A stretch of DNA of 64,000 nucleotides from Myrica gale (Eukaryota > Streptophyta > Magnoliopsida > Fagales > Myricaceae): the NCBI GenBank assembly GCA_963930655.1, contig OZ005613.1, positions 12,036,501-12,100,500 of the forward strand, in the 5' to 3' direction. Below the pieces are notes generated by a model. That model saw only the letters and a program-made list of their open reading frames with translations. It was not told the origin of the DNA and made no database searches. The first letter of the stretch is position 1. Every line of letters starts with the position of its first letter. Positions 13,323-39,391 of this stretch are shown here, in pieces. The translations under genes and the position numbers were made by a program.

Positions 13323-15059
13323 TTCTTAATCTGTAAAAAAAGGTAAAAAAAAAATTGTCAAGGAAAACCGTCCGTACGGTGTCACATAGCATTCACACAT
13401 CATATAAAATAGTGTTGTCTTATCCAAATATCCGTCCGGATGTTTCCTTCTCCGTTCGAATGGAAAGTAAAATGAATTAGTTTTAGGGAACAAACGTGCG
13501 AACGCAATCGTAACCGTCCACAACAAAAATAATATTTTTAAAAAAATTCTAACATGTGTATCTATTGTAAATAAAACGACAATAGATATATGAAAAATGT
13601 CCAACCGCACAAATGAGGCTGTCCAAAAGACTAAAGAAACAACATAGTTTTAGCAAATATATGTGTGCACGCTAAGATCACCGTCCACAGCAAACATTCT
13701 CATAAAAATAACTTTTTAACATGTATGTATATATCATCAACAAAACAACAGGGTATACGGGACAAATGTCTGCATGCAAAATAAGTTATCCGAACGGTTA
13801 ATAAAATGACCTAGTTTAGTGAACAAATGTGTGCACGCTAGAATAACTATCCGCAACAAAAATATTCCTAAAATATAATTTTTAACATGTGTATATATCC
13901 TAGACAACACGACAACGTATAATAGATTAATGTTTGAACTTGAGGAAGTACTCGTCCGAACGTCTGGTGAAAAACGACGTAGTTTCAAACACATAAACAC
14001 AAGTACATATCTTAAAATAAAGCCCAACGACGTATAAAGCCCAACGTCGTCTGCATGTTTGTATTCAAATGAAAACGTTTACAAAAGTAACCATAGATTT
14101 AAAACTGTCTGTCCAGACGGCTTCAACACCGTCCAGATGTGTCGTGGGAAAGAAGACAAAGTCGACTCAGTCATGGCCGATCTCTCTTCCACCTCCAAAA
14201 CTCCCCCAAACCAACACAAAACAACACAAAATTATAGCCTAAACAATCCTACAACATTTGGGATTCTAAATCAATACAAAAATCGGTCATCAAACAACTG
14301 TGATGGTTGTAAATTGTTCATGAATTTTTTTACATAAATAACATAAAAAACACAATTTTTATGCCAACAACTAAATAAAAACATGAGAAACATACCTGGA
14401 TATGAAGAACTCCACGAAATAAGACGAAAATCTAAGATTGTTTGGACGAGAACCGTGAATGTAGGTCTGAGAAATGAGAGAAATGGTGTAAAAATGTCTC
14501 CGGTGTAAAATGTTGTTCAAATGGCTTCTGTTCGACTTTAAAATACGTCCACACCATTCTGATGAGACGTTCAGATTCCTATGCATTAAATTCCAAATCG
14601 TGTACGGTTAGTAAAATCTTATCGAAATGATGGCGTTCAGATAAGAAGGGTCAATGCGGATGGGCAGATGTCGGGAACGTGTAACGTGGGGTACCACCAT
14701 TCGCTGAAATTATAGTCATAGGCATTCGGACTAGATGGAATCATGCGGCCGCGCATTGCAGTTCTCTATGAAATAGACACGTGTCAATCATGTCAGATCC
14801 TGCGGAAGGGGATGCAGTTTTTGTGACGATTTGACCTACGTCACTTATGGGTGACAATGGTGTTTTGTCACCCAAACGATGTGTGCACGTCTTAGCATAC
14901 AGCTCGAACACTTTTGCAGATGCTGACAAATATTTTGTCACGAATATGTGATGTTTTACCTTTTGTCAACCTTGAATACGTGCGGATGAGTATAATTTGG
15001 TGACAAAATTTGTTTTGACACTAGAAATTTTGACACCTAAGATCAATTCTCTTGTAGTG
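13323..15059 (-). mobile_element. CACTA-type 5' terminal region
   Basis: On the minus strand the segment starts at 15059 with CACTACAAGAGAATTG, the hallmark of En/Spm (CACTA) ends. It continues with repeated GTGTCAAAA and TTTTGTCAC words. From about 14750 back to 13360, loose copies of a CGTCCGAACG/CGTTCAGA-type motif recur (for example 13369, 13435, 13787, 13953, 14108, 14573), as subterminal transposase-binding repeats do. No matching CACTA end was found to the left, so the element appears truncated. Confidence 0.6.
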
Positions 15060-16099
15060 AGAAAACACATATTTCCATTTGATCCCGACATAGCACCCCC
15101 AACAAGCGATGGATTTTGAACTTATGGCATATGCTCATTACAGGTTAGGAACTTCAAATCGAAAATGAAGGACGTCTTAAAACCCCTGAACTTGAAAATA
15201 ATACTCACAATTAATAAATCATATATAGAAGTACTAAACTAATTAAATGCAACGACTAAGGAAGTCAATCAAATTACCATTAAAGAATCTCAAATAACAC
15301 AGTAAAGAAAATTCCTTTACCAAATCATGATCAGAAATAAAATAGTACTGTGATGCATATGGATTTAGTTTTTCTTAACTCAAGTAGTTTGTTTGTTAAT
15401 TAGTTAGCTGAACTAAGCAATTTGTTCATTGGTGGATCTAAACATATAGAGCTCTACTTGATATCTTGTCTGAAAAATTTTACACCAATTGAAACAAATT
15501 GGCTTGTTGTGTTAAAAGTTCATTTTATTCAAGAGATTTTGCATGACATGCTCTAATTATTCGAATGACTAGTTGAGTCATGAGTGACTAACAGATTCAG
15601 CAACATAGATGAGATGTGTTAAAAAGAGGTATTGTAACACCCGAACCCCAGCGATTAGGGGGTTACTTTGCGTAAAAATAGTGAAAATGGGCAAAAATTT
15701 GGGAGTAGAAATCAGTTATCACAAAATAAACAATCTTAATAATAAATTTACGTTTAAAACTTGAAAACAATTGAATAAAAATACTTCGTTTGGAACTCTT
15801 CAAAAACTGAAAAAATTATAAAGAAAACACTCGATCTAACTAAAACTCTAAGCCACCTTTCAACTAACCACTCAGGCTCTATCTAACACGACTCTCAACA
15901 CGCTTCTAAATATTATCTGAAATGAGAAAACAAATAAGGGGTGAGTTCGACAAATCAGTAAGCAAAATCATTATGCTAGGGTGCACTTCAGGAGCCACAT
16001 TTAATAAGTAAAAATAAATAGAAAACTGTAAATCTTATTCCAAATAACAGTATAACTATAACTGGAAAATAACTCAAGAGCCACATTTAGTTTATTGCT
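15060..16099. other. Intergenic DNA with possible gypsy LTR fragment
   Basis: No gene is seen. From 15633 (TGTAACACCCGAACCCC) to about 16060 the text resembles the reverse strand of gypsy-type LTRs (GGGGTGAGTTCGACAAATCAGT), but no second boundary or target duplication could be set. Confidence 0.3.
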
Positions 16100-16252
16100 T
16101 TAAAATTTTCCTTGTGTTTAAACTCTTTTTTGCAATCTATCTCATTTGTGAGACTTGTAGCTAACAAACACATTCTTTGGGGTATTTTTCGAAAAAAATT
16201 TGAAACCCAATTCACCCCCCTCTTAGGTTACCTTAATCCTAGGAATATCACA
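16100..16252 (+). repeat. Fragment of LTR end, same family as 62641-63897
   Basis: The stretch ending AATTCACCCCCCTCTTAGG...TTAATCCTAGG parallels the last part of the LTR at 62641-63897 (AATTCACCCCTCTTGGG...TTAATCCTAGG). The rest of that LTR is absent, so this is a short degraded relic on the plus strand. Confidence 0.5.
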
Positions 16253-17405
16253 TATCTCATATGCATATAAAGGAAAGATCTCTTTCACTAAATTTTTAAA
16301 AAATCGCGAAAGGCTTTTGATTTTCAATAAAATCTGCAAGGTCCATATAATCCAATAATTGTAATCATGTGAACCTAACGCTCTAATACCACTGATAGTT
16401 TATGCGGAATTAAACTATAAACAAACGACATGTTTTTGACAAAACATCAACCAAGATTATGATCAAAATTTTGGATTTGTTTCCATACCTGACACAGGAA
16501 TTTAGGAACCTACAAACCTTAAGCCGCTTTACGATTCAATCCAAAGCTTCAACAATTCAAAACAGAAACTGAGATGTGTTGCCTCCTAAGGGATTTATGT
16601 CACTTTCTCGTTTTTGGGATTTACCTGATAGGTTCTGATGGCCAACCCCTTGAATATATTAACTATATTCCATATGAGATATTAAGACTAGATTAATCAA
16701 TTGGTTATCGAGGGCACATAATTCTAACAAAATGTTCATGTGTTTCCTTTCGAAAATGGTCCGCATTTTAAGAAAGATCAGATGAGGAGTTGAATTGGAT
16801 GAAGAGAAGTATTTTCTTCCAGTTGCCGAACCCGGAAGCTTGAAGCTACATCATAACTTGAATATGATGAACGTAGGGGACATAATGTATTAAGTAAAAT
16901 TATGTAGTGCTCGTACAGACTTATCTTTAATGGGGAATAAAAAGGAGTTGCCCATATGATGCTAGGGACAGACAAGGTTATGCCCCATGCAACTTACACA
17001 CTGACAAAGGAGCAACGAGCTAGGCTTGTCAATAGTTAAAGAATGTCAAGTTCCAAGACGAATATTCCTCAAAATTTCATTGTGTAAACTTGAAGAAATG
17101 TAATATAAGTGGGATGAAAGGTCAAGATTTTCATATGCTTTTTCAAAGAAACAACCGGTAATAGTCCACAAACACTTGCCAAATGAAGTTTGCATGGATT
17201 GGATGAAGTTAAGTATTTTCTTTCAAGACTTATGCTCTCACACATTAGGGGTGAATGTGTTGCAATGATTGGATAGATACATAGTGTTGCTTTTGCAGAA
17301 GTTGGAATAGATATTTCCCCTGGCCTTTTTCACATTTATGATGTATTTTGCTGTTCACCTGCCTAGTGAAGCCCTAATAGTAGTACCGGTGAAATATAGA
17401 TAGAT
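16253..17405. other. Unassigned DNA with primer-site-like word
   Basis: GCTCTAATACCAC at about 16380-16393 is the reverse strand of GTGGTATTAGAGC, a copia-style primer site. On the minus strand it follows ...AAACTATCA, as a 5' LTR end would. I could not delimit an LTR or any coding remnant, so this is only a possible copia relic. Confidence 0.3.
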
Positions 17406-17410
17406 GTATC

Positions 17411-18670
17411 TGTGAGTCCTAAGATTAAGGCAACCCAAGAGGGGGTTGAATTGGTTTTCTAAATTTTTTCGGTATTGAACCCAAAAGACGTGTTTGCTAG
17501 TAGATACTACTTTAGCACAAGTATAATATGCAATAAGAATAAATATGTGCTGAAAGTAAAGAGTATGGATAAGAGAAGCAAACACTTGATTTTTAGGTGG
17601 TTCGGCAAACCCACCTAAATCCACCCCTCAAGCTCCTTCACCGAGCCTTGAGGTTTTCCACTATCTTCCAATAGCTTTACACTCCAGCTTCCGGGTGCTA
17701 GAGAACCTTATAAGTGTTTTCCCGGGCTCAACACTCAAACTCACCCTAGTGGTTTTTCTGGCTCACCACTCACAACCTCACCAAGCTTGAGATATACACT
17801 CTCAAAGCTTTTTCTTTAGTGAACAACCACACTAAAGTAAACACCACTTTTGATAGAAGATTTGAGGAACAAGACTCTCAAAGAATGGATAAGAAAATTT
17901 TAAAGCTCTATCTATTTTGATTCACACAATGACAAGGATGTGAAAGTGTAATTGTTGTGAATGATATGAGAAATATGAAATATGAAGGTTTAAGATATTT
18001 CCCAAGCTATACAAAATATATGTGGTCATTGGTTTTTCATTTTAGACTTTATGGATGTGTATTTATAGGCCACATATGAAAACTAGTCATTTATAGCCGT
18101 TGGGAGTCGTCTGTTAAAACGAGTCGGTCGACCTCTACAAGAACCGGTCGACCACTTAATGTTACCGTTACCCAATGGTCATATTGTCGGAAGCTCAACG
18201 ACTTTTTTTTTTTAAACCAATTGGTCGACCGCTTCATCAGTCGGTCGACCTCTTCAACTTAAGCACATATTCTTGTTGTTTTAAAACTATGTTTTTGACC
18301 ACTTTTGAATACCCAATTTTAAATACTAACTTTCCATAAGTATATGAAAGGTTTGAGAGTTTGTTTATGGTGTTTCTAAACCTTTACAAATATTTTAATC
18401 TTTCAAACAAAACTTAAAAACGGTTTATGCACATTTTGAAAGATATGCAAGTACATGATTCAAATCCTTGGCAAAAGTGAATAAAGAGTTACAAGGATGA
18501 TACCCTATGGTCTTGAATCTTCACTTTGAGCTCCTTGCATCTTTTTCTTCTTTTTTCTTCAAGTCTTTGGCTTTTTCATCAAGTCGTCTTTGTCATTGAA
18601 GATGTCCATTTTATAAACTTGATCTATTTATTGAAATAATCAAAATCTCGATTATGCACAAAAGCCAACA
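17411..18670 (-). mobile_element. Solo LTR, GGTCGACC family, copy A
   Basis: A 1260-bp LTR in reverse orientation: on the minus strand it starts TGTTGGCTTTTGTGCA and ends CTTAGGACTCACA. A perfect 5-bp duplication GTATC flanks it (17406-17410 and 18671-18675), with no internal domain, so it arose by recombination between the two LTRs of a full element. It carries four GGTCGACC palindromes (18126, 18146, 18223, 18243). Relatives are at 44178-45448 and 62641-63897. Confidence 0.92.
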
Positions 18671-18675
18671 GTATC

Positions 18676-19124
18676 CAATGAAAAAATATCTTGGAAAGTT
18701 CAAGATGTTTGTATGGAATAGGGCTCATTTTGAGGGTTCAATAGTATAAGCATATATTTTCAATGAGTGTTTAACCTTTTTGCACCAACTACGATAACAA
18801 GTGTTTAACCTTTTCCACATGTTAGTACGAGTCCAGAGGATGGTGTTGACCAAATGGGGTTGCCACTTTGTTATAGGGGGCCTGAGTTGCAAACATGTAG
18901 TCTTTCTTCTTCTCATAGGCATACCCACTATCAGCCTCTAAGTGCAATGATGTTAGAAAGAGATTGTAAGTCTTGCTTACGGTACTTATGCAAGGAAGAA
19001 AAAGCAGTTGGGTGTGATTTGGGGGTAGGTGGGGTGCGATTGGAAGTTTTCTAATTTCTGAAATCCTCGGTTTCTGTCGTTTTGACTATGACATTCATAA
19101 AAATTTGATAACATTTTTTTGGGC
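18676..19124. other. Short intergenic DNA between two solo LTRs
   Basis: Nothing recognised; no open frame resembling a family. Confidence 0.4.
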
Positions 19125-19129
19125 ATGGG

Positions 19130-20465
19130 TGACAAGACCCCCAATAGTGAACTAGGCGAGGCGAGGTTTATGATCACCTCTAACACGCCATCTGCATTCC
19201 ATGGCACGAGCCATGACACTACCAGCAGCACACTGGCATGTCTCATGGCATTGCCAGCATCTACTGTTGGCAACACATAAGGCCACAAGCCTCGGGATGG
19301 CATAGGTCAGCCACATCCAGGTTAGCCACCAAGAGCAACCACCATCAGAGATGGCACGATGGTGCCAGGAAAAATGCATGGAGAAGAAGCTTTCGAAGAC
19401 TCAGGAGGACCTAAGGAGTAGATTGGTAGCGCCACCACATGGCCAGTAGCCACGGCGATGCAAGCAGGAGCACATGGAGAGTTGGTTCCAGAGGAATCAT
19501 GAGGACTAGAGGGATCGAATGGTATCACCACCCTACAAGGTGGCAGACGGCTGCGGAGCACAACGGAATACGGTAGCAGATGACAATGAAGACCCATACA
19601 GAGCAATCTGCATGTGGGATCCCTGTATTTATAGTTTTCAACTCCTACGTATTTTATCTTTAATTAGTTTCTTTCCTTTAATGTGAGCTAATTAAGGAAT
19701 CAATTATCTTCCCTTGTGTGAGGGATTGAATGCTTGATTAGCAATTAGAGTTATTGTAGGAAAACTAGGGTTTCTTCTCTGAGTAAACCTTAGCCGCCCC
19801 TTGTGTGCTAATTAAGGTATCAATCCCATTTAATTAATTGGAGCATTGATCCTTATTTGGTGATTTTCGGCATTAAGGAGTGTATCTTTACAATATCACC
19901 CATTCGCCACTTTTTGGTCTAGATGCATTAGGCACGTGCAACTAAGACCAATCCTCACAAGGAAAGGCCTTGGCCATGTAAGCCCAAGGAGGTGTATAAA
20001 TACCCCCTAACACTAGTTTCAATTATCGTGAGGCTTATCTATCAAATTCGGTGTTTAGGTTGGTGCCTATTTCACTTGGATTAGCTTAGTACTGAGGTAT
20101 TGAGTTAGATTCGATCTTTGGTGTGATAGGTGGTCCGTCATCCCAATTGAATTGGGCTAGTTGAGTGATATTCCTTAACTAGAGGTGCTTCTATGATTAG
20201 TGCATTCAATCCATGAACTTCATGAACGTTTAAGTCATCATTATCGGTTCACATAGCTATCTTGATAGCTTTCTCTACATCTATATTTCTTTCTTTCTTT
20301 CCATTCTTTTTTTTTCTTGGATGCTCTTGCTATGTTGCCTGAGTTCCTCTTAGACGATCATTTAAGTATCCTATTGGGGGCGTGTGAGTGTTAAACACAA
20401 GAGCTTATGAAGAAAACACAAGAGGGATATGCATTGGTTAGGGGCCTAGACCGGGGTCCCTATCA
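19130..20465 (+). mobile_element. Solo LTR, 1336 bp
   Basis: It begins TGACAAGACCCCCA and ends GGGGTCCCTATCA, giving short inverted ends with TG...CA. The perfect 5-bp duplication ATGGG lies on both sides (19125-19129, 20466-20470). A TATA-like GTATAAATA near 19993 on the plus strand suggests the transcriptional direction. No internal sequence remains. Its layout (GC-rich first part, TATA element, end in GGGGTCCC) resembles the solo LTR at 52026-53143 and the two may be distant relatives. Confidence 0.85.
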
Positions 20466-20470
20466 ATGGG

Positions 20471-22866
20471 ACTGAGTCAGCTGTTGACTTAGATTTAATT
20501 AGGTGACGTGAAAAAAAAGCTCGCGTGTAGGGCTCTGCCGTTAGGGAAGGTAATGATTCAATGATGGAAGGACCAATTTTTTTAGAGGTTTAAAATTCAG
20601 TTATTGAAATTTGATTTTTTGAAACCAGTGACCACTTAGTAAAAGAGAATAAAACCTAGGTACAAAAACTGAAATTTCTCTTCTTCTTTTCTTGTCTTTC
20701 CTTCTATAAGAGATAAAAGCTCATTCGGCTTTCTGGAGACTGGAAGCCTTGCTCAGAATGCTATCTCCAGCAGAGGGAACTGAAGTTTGAATAAGATGGA
20801 GAACGTAGGAATTGGACCTTCGCATAGAGAAATCAATCTAAGTTGTAGATTCCAACAATTTTTCTAATCACCAAAATTGTCCACAGACACAGCTCATAAC
20901 TATTTTGTTTCCACTTTCCACAACCAATTAGAGTTGCAAGTCCGGTCTGGCATCCAACGGAGATCTGGCTCAGGTTCTGGGAAGCTGAGGTCCGGCGCTT
21001 CCAGGAATCGAAACCGGAGTTGAGTTTGGAGTTTTCTCGGAACCATAACCGGAAGCGGAAGTTTCTGGCAGTTTATTTTTTTAGCTAAATATTTTTCACC
21101 AAACGTCTTTTAGGTGTTTTTTTTTAAAATATAATACCGTGGATCAAAACGTGCCATTTTGATCCACGATAATTGATTCCCAAAAAACCCTAAGTCCCCT
21201 CCGCACTCCCCAGTTCCCCCTCTCCTTCGTGACCCTCCCTCAGCCCTCACTCTCTCTATTCGACGCTGTCACTCTCAGGCCTCACTCCCTCACCTCTCTC
21301 TCAGTCTATTTGTTCGACGTTAACTTCCAATTCCATTTCTCTCTATCTCTTCTCTTACAGTCTCTATCTCTCTATCGCACTTCTCTCTCTGTATGTCTCT
21401 GTCTCTCTATCTCACTCTCTCTCTCTATGTCTCTTTCTCTCTCTATCTCTCTGTTGGGAATCTGTAAATTATTATTTTTTTAGTTGTGAATCTATTAATT
21501 ATTTAGTTAGTTATTGCATTGTTAAAGATACTTCTACGAAGAAACAAGCTGGCCAACAAAAAAATGTAACCAACCAAAGAGCATTGAATATTTGGTCATT
21601 CTATACCATATGAAGAACAAACAATGAAGACATGTGTACATACAAGTGAACGAAAGGTAAATGGCAGTTTTTTTACTGTAGAATCCAGACGGTCCTTAGG
21701 TAAGTCTTTTAAGGAAGGGGAAACCTAGAAGAAGCATTTTTCAACTGAATCTTTTGTTGAGCCTCATTTTCGTAAGGTAAAAGTATAAAAATATAGCGTC
21801 AAGGTAGATCAGTATGTATCACATACCATTGACACAATCTGTTTGACAACATTATTTGTATCATTGTTACAATGTACCTCAGCCTCCAACAACCCATCTC
21901 CCCGACGATTGTCAGTTCCTAAGCTCTAGACTAAACACAACTACCTTATATTTTTTTAGATGTGATTCTGTTAATTATTTTGTTAGTTATTACATTGTTA
22001 TTGAATCTGTTAATTATTTAGTTTGTTATATTGAATTGTTGTGTTGTGAATGTGTTACTTTATTTTTTTAGATTGTGAATCTGTTATTCAAATGAATTGT
22101 ATTTTGAATCAGCAATTGTAGATAGATTATAGATAGTTGTTATGTTATGTCTTGGAGTTATTAATTTGTTACGTTTTGGTTCTAATTAAACACAATTTCT
22201 CTGATAATGGTTAAATTCTTGATCCAAACAGGAGCCCTTGATACGAATTAAGACTTGAAATAGATGTGGTGCAAGTGCAATGTAAATTCTTAATTTTCAT
22301 TTGTATACTTGTTGTGTTCATTTATATAATTGAGATCTTTGTAATGAATTGAGAAATGTTCATATGAAGTTCGAGTTGTATATTTTAATTTTCTAATATA
22401 TCAGAGATATTTGTATTTGTGAATTGTGATGAATGAATAACATCTTTATTTTTTTTGTAAAAAATGCTTAAATGGACCAAAAAAATGGCCCAAAATATTA
22501 TTGGAATTCTGCTATCCACTTCCGCTAGTTAGCGGACTGGATGTCAGAATGTTTAATTACGCTTCTGACTAGTCCGCTATTCACCCCTACAACCAATACG
22601 ACCTATCAGCTAAACTGACAAACTTGGTTGCAAGTCTCCCAGTACGGATACCAAGCAGAGAGGCCATGAATCCAAACACCTACAAATAAAACTATACATT
22701 TCTTCCATTGCCATCAATACATCAGATAAATACCCAGGAAAGTAGACAACTCGTAACTTACAATAGTCAAAACTCATGCTATAAGTTTCTTTCTTCTCTT
22801 TAAAAGAACAAAGAATTCCTCAGATTATCTTCTTTCGTTATGGACAATTGCTTTTGACAGCCCTCC
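20471..22866. other. Intergenic DNA downstream of NDR
   Basis: No gene is seen. It contains a CT-rich tract (21230-21465), several diverged copies of a GTGAATCTGTTAATTATT-like word (21484-22090), and CGCTATTCACCCCTAC near 22577, which on the other strand resembles a hAT end (TAGGGGTGAATAGCG). Its partner was not located. The first part next to 22866 should contain the NDR 3' UTR. Confidence 0.4.
21340..21465. repeat. (CT)n-rich microsatellite
   Basis: CTCTCTAT and CTCTCTGT words repeat across this tract. The open frame over it is an artefact of low complexity. Confidence 0.75.
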
Positions 22867-36550
<13,684 letters not shown>

Positions 36551-37635
36551 CACTGACTCATTCAATCACAACCCAGCATTCTTCTTCTGATCCTTCACAT
36601 TATCAAATGAAATAAGTGCAAAATCAGCTCCAATTTAATCCCCCAATGCTGTAAATGGCAATACAATTGGAGTAAGTCTAGGACTGCAATCATCCTTGAC
36701 TCTTAACAAAAGCTTAAAAAATTCTACCGCCAGCTTGGTTTGATTAAGGAGAATCTATTGGACAACAATTATGTTAAGAATTATGGAGGTGGGTTCTACC
36801 AAAATAATACGAAAACTCAAAACCTTGCGGTTACAGATACTACAGAAACAGAGGCGCTCAACACCGGTACAGCTATAAAACCAAGTCAAACGCAAGTATT
36901 CATTACCTTTAATTCCCGGTTCGGTTATGAGATTTGATCTTCACCTTCTTACCATTAGAGAACAATCGACTTTCTTTCGCTGGGCAACCAAACGACAAAG
37001 CTAAGAGAACAAATCGCACTCCCACTCCACCATCGCTTCCCGATGGCTCAATCGATTCATCAGACCCGCACACGCGTACTCTCACCAAATTCTCATACCA
37101 GTAACACAACCACCACCTTTTTCCAAGGGAACCTTCCGAATGATCGGAAAAGAAAATTAGGATATTTTAGGAAGTATGTCGATGACAATAGAAAAACGAA
37201 AAGAAAAATAAAGGACACACACGCAGGGACCGCAGAAATAGGAAACGTAATTCGTGGAAATCTTACGTCTTAACTACCACTCCAACTGTCTCAACCGAGT
37301 ACTTCCTCTCACTCCTCTGGTCAGATGGAAAGGTCATTTGAGAAGATGTGCAATGACGGAATTCCTCAAAAGACGAGGCTAGTTATGCCCAAGTGAGTGA
37401 GGCTATTTTAGACAAATAGCAGTGTTACTTATCTCTAGGGACGCATAAGTCGCGATGACGTTGACGCCAGAGCTACCCTAGCGCCAAAAGCGTTCCGCCT
37501 AAAAACCGGCAGGTGTCCGATTGTCGACCGGCCTAGCCGGCGTGGATTTTAGGGCACGTGAGAGCACGATTGAAAGATTCTTCTTTCTCCCCTGATAACT
37601 AGAAAAAAAAAAATCTTCTTTCTACCGTTTATTTT
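36551..37635 (-). promoter_or_regulatory. NDR 5' leader and upstream region
   Basis: No other gene is seen. A plausible leader intron donor, AATTAAAG|GTAATG, reads on the minus strand near 36910, with an upstream exon in the 36917-37050 area. This would place transcription start near 37030 or beyond. It is inferred only from splice-like words. No clear TATA box was identified. Confidence 0.35.
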
Positions 37636-38416
37636 TGAGTTAAATGCATGTCATGTCTCTAGAATATGCACTAAAAATAAATATGTCCCTGAAATAAACA
37701 AAGTCTTTTTCATACCCTTAAGATAAACATTGAGGATCAAATATGTCACTCTGTCATGTGTCGTTTGAAACACTAACGGTAAAAGCTGACGTGTCAAAAT
37801 TAGATATGTCAGCACCAATCATAAAGCGACAAGTGGCATTTTCGGAAAAAAAAAACGGGGGAACCCGGCGACGGGGAGCCCAGATCTAGGCTCCCTCGTC
37901 GCGCGATCTCCCTCACGCAACAAAGGGAGCCCCGTCGCGGGGATGGGTGGCTGCCGGCCACCCTTGAGCAGGGGAGCTGCGGGGGTGGCTCGCGGCCACC
38001 CTTATCAGCGCAAGCCGCCTCGCGCGACGAAGCTATCCCCGATCCCCCTTCGCGAGCCTCCTCGCGCGACGAGGGAGCCCAGATCTGGGCTCCCCGTCGC
38101 CGTGGGGTGGCTGCCGGCCACCCTTAAGCAGGGGTGCCGCGGCGGCGAAGGGATCTAGGCTCCCTTCGCCGCTCGAAGGGGTTCCCCATTTTTTTCTTGA
38201 AAATGTCACGTGTCGGTTTATGATTGGTGCTGACGTATCTAATTTTGACATGTCAGCATTTACCGTTAGTGTTTCAAACGGTACATGACGGAAGGGCATA
38301 TTTGTTCTTCAATGTTTACTTCAAGGGTATGAAAAAGACTTTATTTACCTCATAAACATATTTACTTTTAACACATGACGGAAGGGCATATTTGCTCTTC
38401 AATGCATTTATTTTTT
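37636..38416. mobile_element. Foldback (Mutator-like) element with GC-rich core
   Basis: About 200-bp inverted arms face each other. Left words such as AGTCTTTTTCATACCCTTAA, AAACACTAACGGTAAA and GTCAGCACCAATCATAAA return in reverse complement on the right (38200-38345). The core, 37855-38180, is strikingly GC-rich, full of CGCGCGA and CGTCGC words, with diverged copies of GGCTGCCGGCCACCCTT at about 37952, 37995 and 38109. TTTATTTTT occurs at both edges (about 37627 and 38407) and could be a 9-bp duplication, but the tip alignment is not clean. No protein is recognised. Confidence 0.65.
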
Positions 38417-39023
38417 TCTTGGGGTAAAAGTCGATTGAAAGATTTCGCCACGTCGATGGGCATAAAGACGCGGAAGTTGGGGTGTCGACGCGTTTTCAAG
38501 GATTTACGTGAATGTTGTCCGTACACGTGTTAAGCGCGTTTCTAGACGGGATGGGTTTGAAACCGTAAAAATAGTTGTTACCGGTACCAATGCAACATGA
38601 ATAATTCTGTAATTCACGCGTAAATTATTCACGTGTTAGCTTTTGTCGTGGACCGTGGTTAACAAAAATTAAGGAAATTAATTAATTGAATTCCTGATTA
38701 TTTTGAAAAATTCAAACCGTGCTATCTAATTCACGCGTAAATTATCCTCCCAAACATCCATATCCCTTGTGTTTAGATGGTAATTTTGTACGTTTCCTTA
38801 GATATATAGAGAAAACAAATTTATTAGTTGTTTTTCAACACGGATAAATTATTACATATTAAGTTGTGTTTGTTTTACTTGAAACAGTTTACTAGTAACA
38901 CATTCAACTTTCTATGTCTGGGAGGGTAAAAAAAAATTTATGCAAATTGTAAATCTTAAGTGGAATCCACTTAAATGAGATTTCTTACTTTTCACCACGA
39001 AATTTGTAGGATCTAACACATTA
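38417..39023. other. AT-rich intergenic DNA
   Basis: Nothing recognised. The word AATTCACGCGTAAATTAT occurs twice (about 38611 and 38720), a small local repeat. Confidence 0.4.
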
Positions 39024-39372
39024 CGCCCCCAAACTTTAAATTTCGAGACATTTCATCTTTAAACTTTTGACATCTTACACATTACACTGTTCTATCAAAT
39101 TTATCATCAACTCGGACGAAAAATGGCACATTTGGCTGGCACCTAATTTTTTAGGCAGCGATTTTATATTTATACTCTTAACTCATCCTTTTATGTTGAC
39201 CTACATTTGCAAGTCAAAAAATCATTTGACGGTCACAAGCGTCATTTTCTCTCTAAATTGACGAACAAGTTAGCGGTAAGGTGCAATGTGTGTGATGTTA
39301 AAAACTCTGCAATGTGTACGATGTTAAAAATTCAAGAGTAAAATATCTATAATTTTAAAATTTGAGGTGCAA
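39024..39372. repeat. Small foldback MITE-like repeat
   Basis: TTACGCCCCCAAACTTTAAA on the left is mirrored on the right by AATTTTAAAATTTGAGGTGC. Inner words (TTACACATTACAC versus AATGTGTACGATG) are also inverted. Edges are approximate and no target duplication was confirmed. Confidence 0.45.
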
Positions 39373-39391
39373 GCAGTCAGACTCCAAAATT

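Noticed and set aside
21229..21483. 84-codon Ser/Leu-rich open frame
   Set aside because: Product of a CT microsatellite.
22577..22597. hAT element ending at CGCTATTCACCCCTAC
   Set aside because: Only one plausible tip was found; without a partner or 8-bp duplication it cannot be called.
37943..38299. Open frames in the GC-rich foldback core that read like a repetitive protein
   Set aside because: They follow nucleotide repeats and palindromes in every frame and have no start or splice context; low-complexity artefact.
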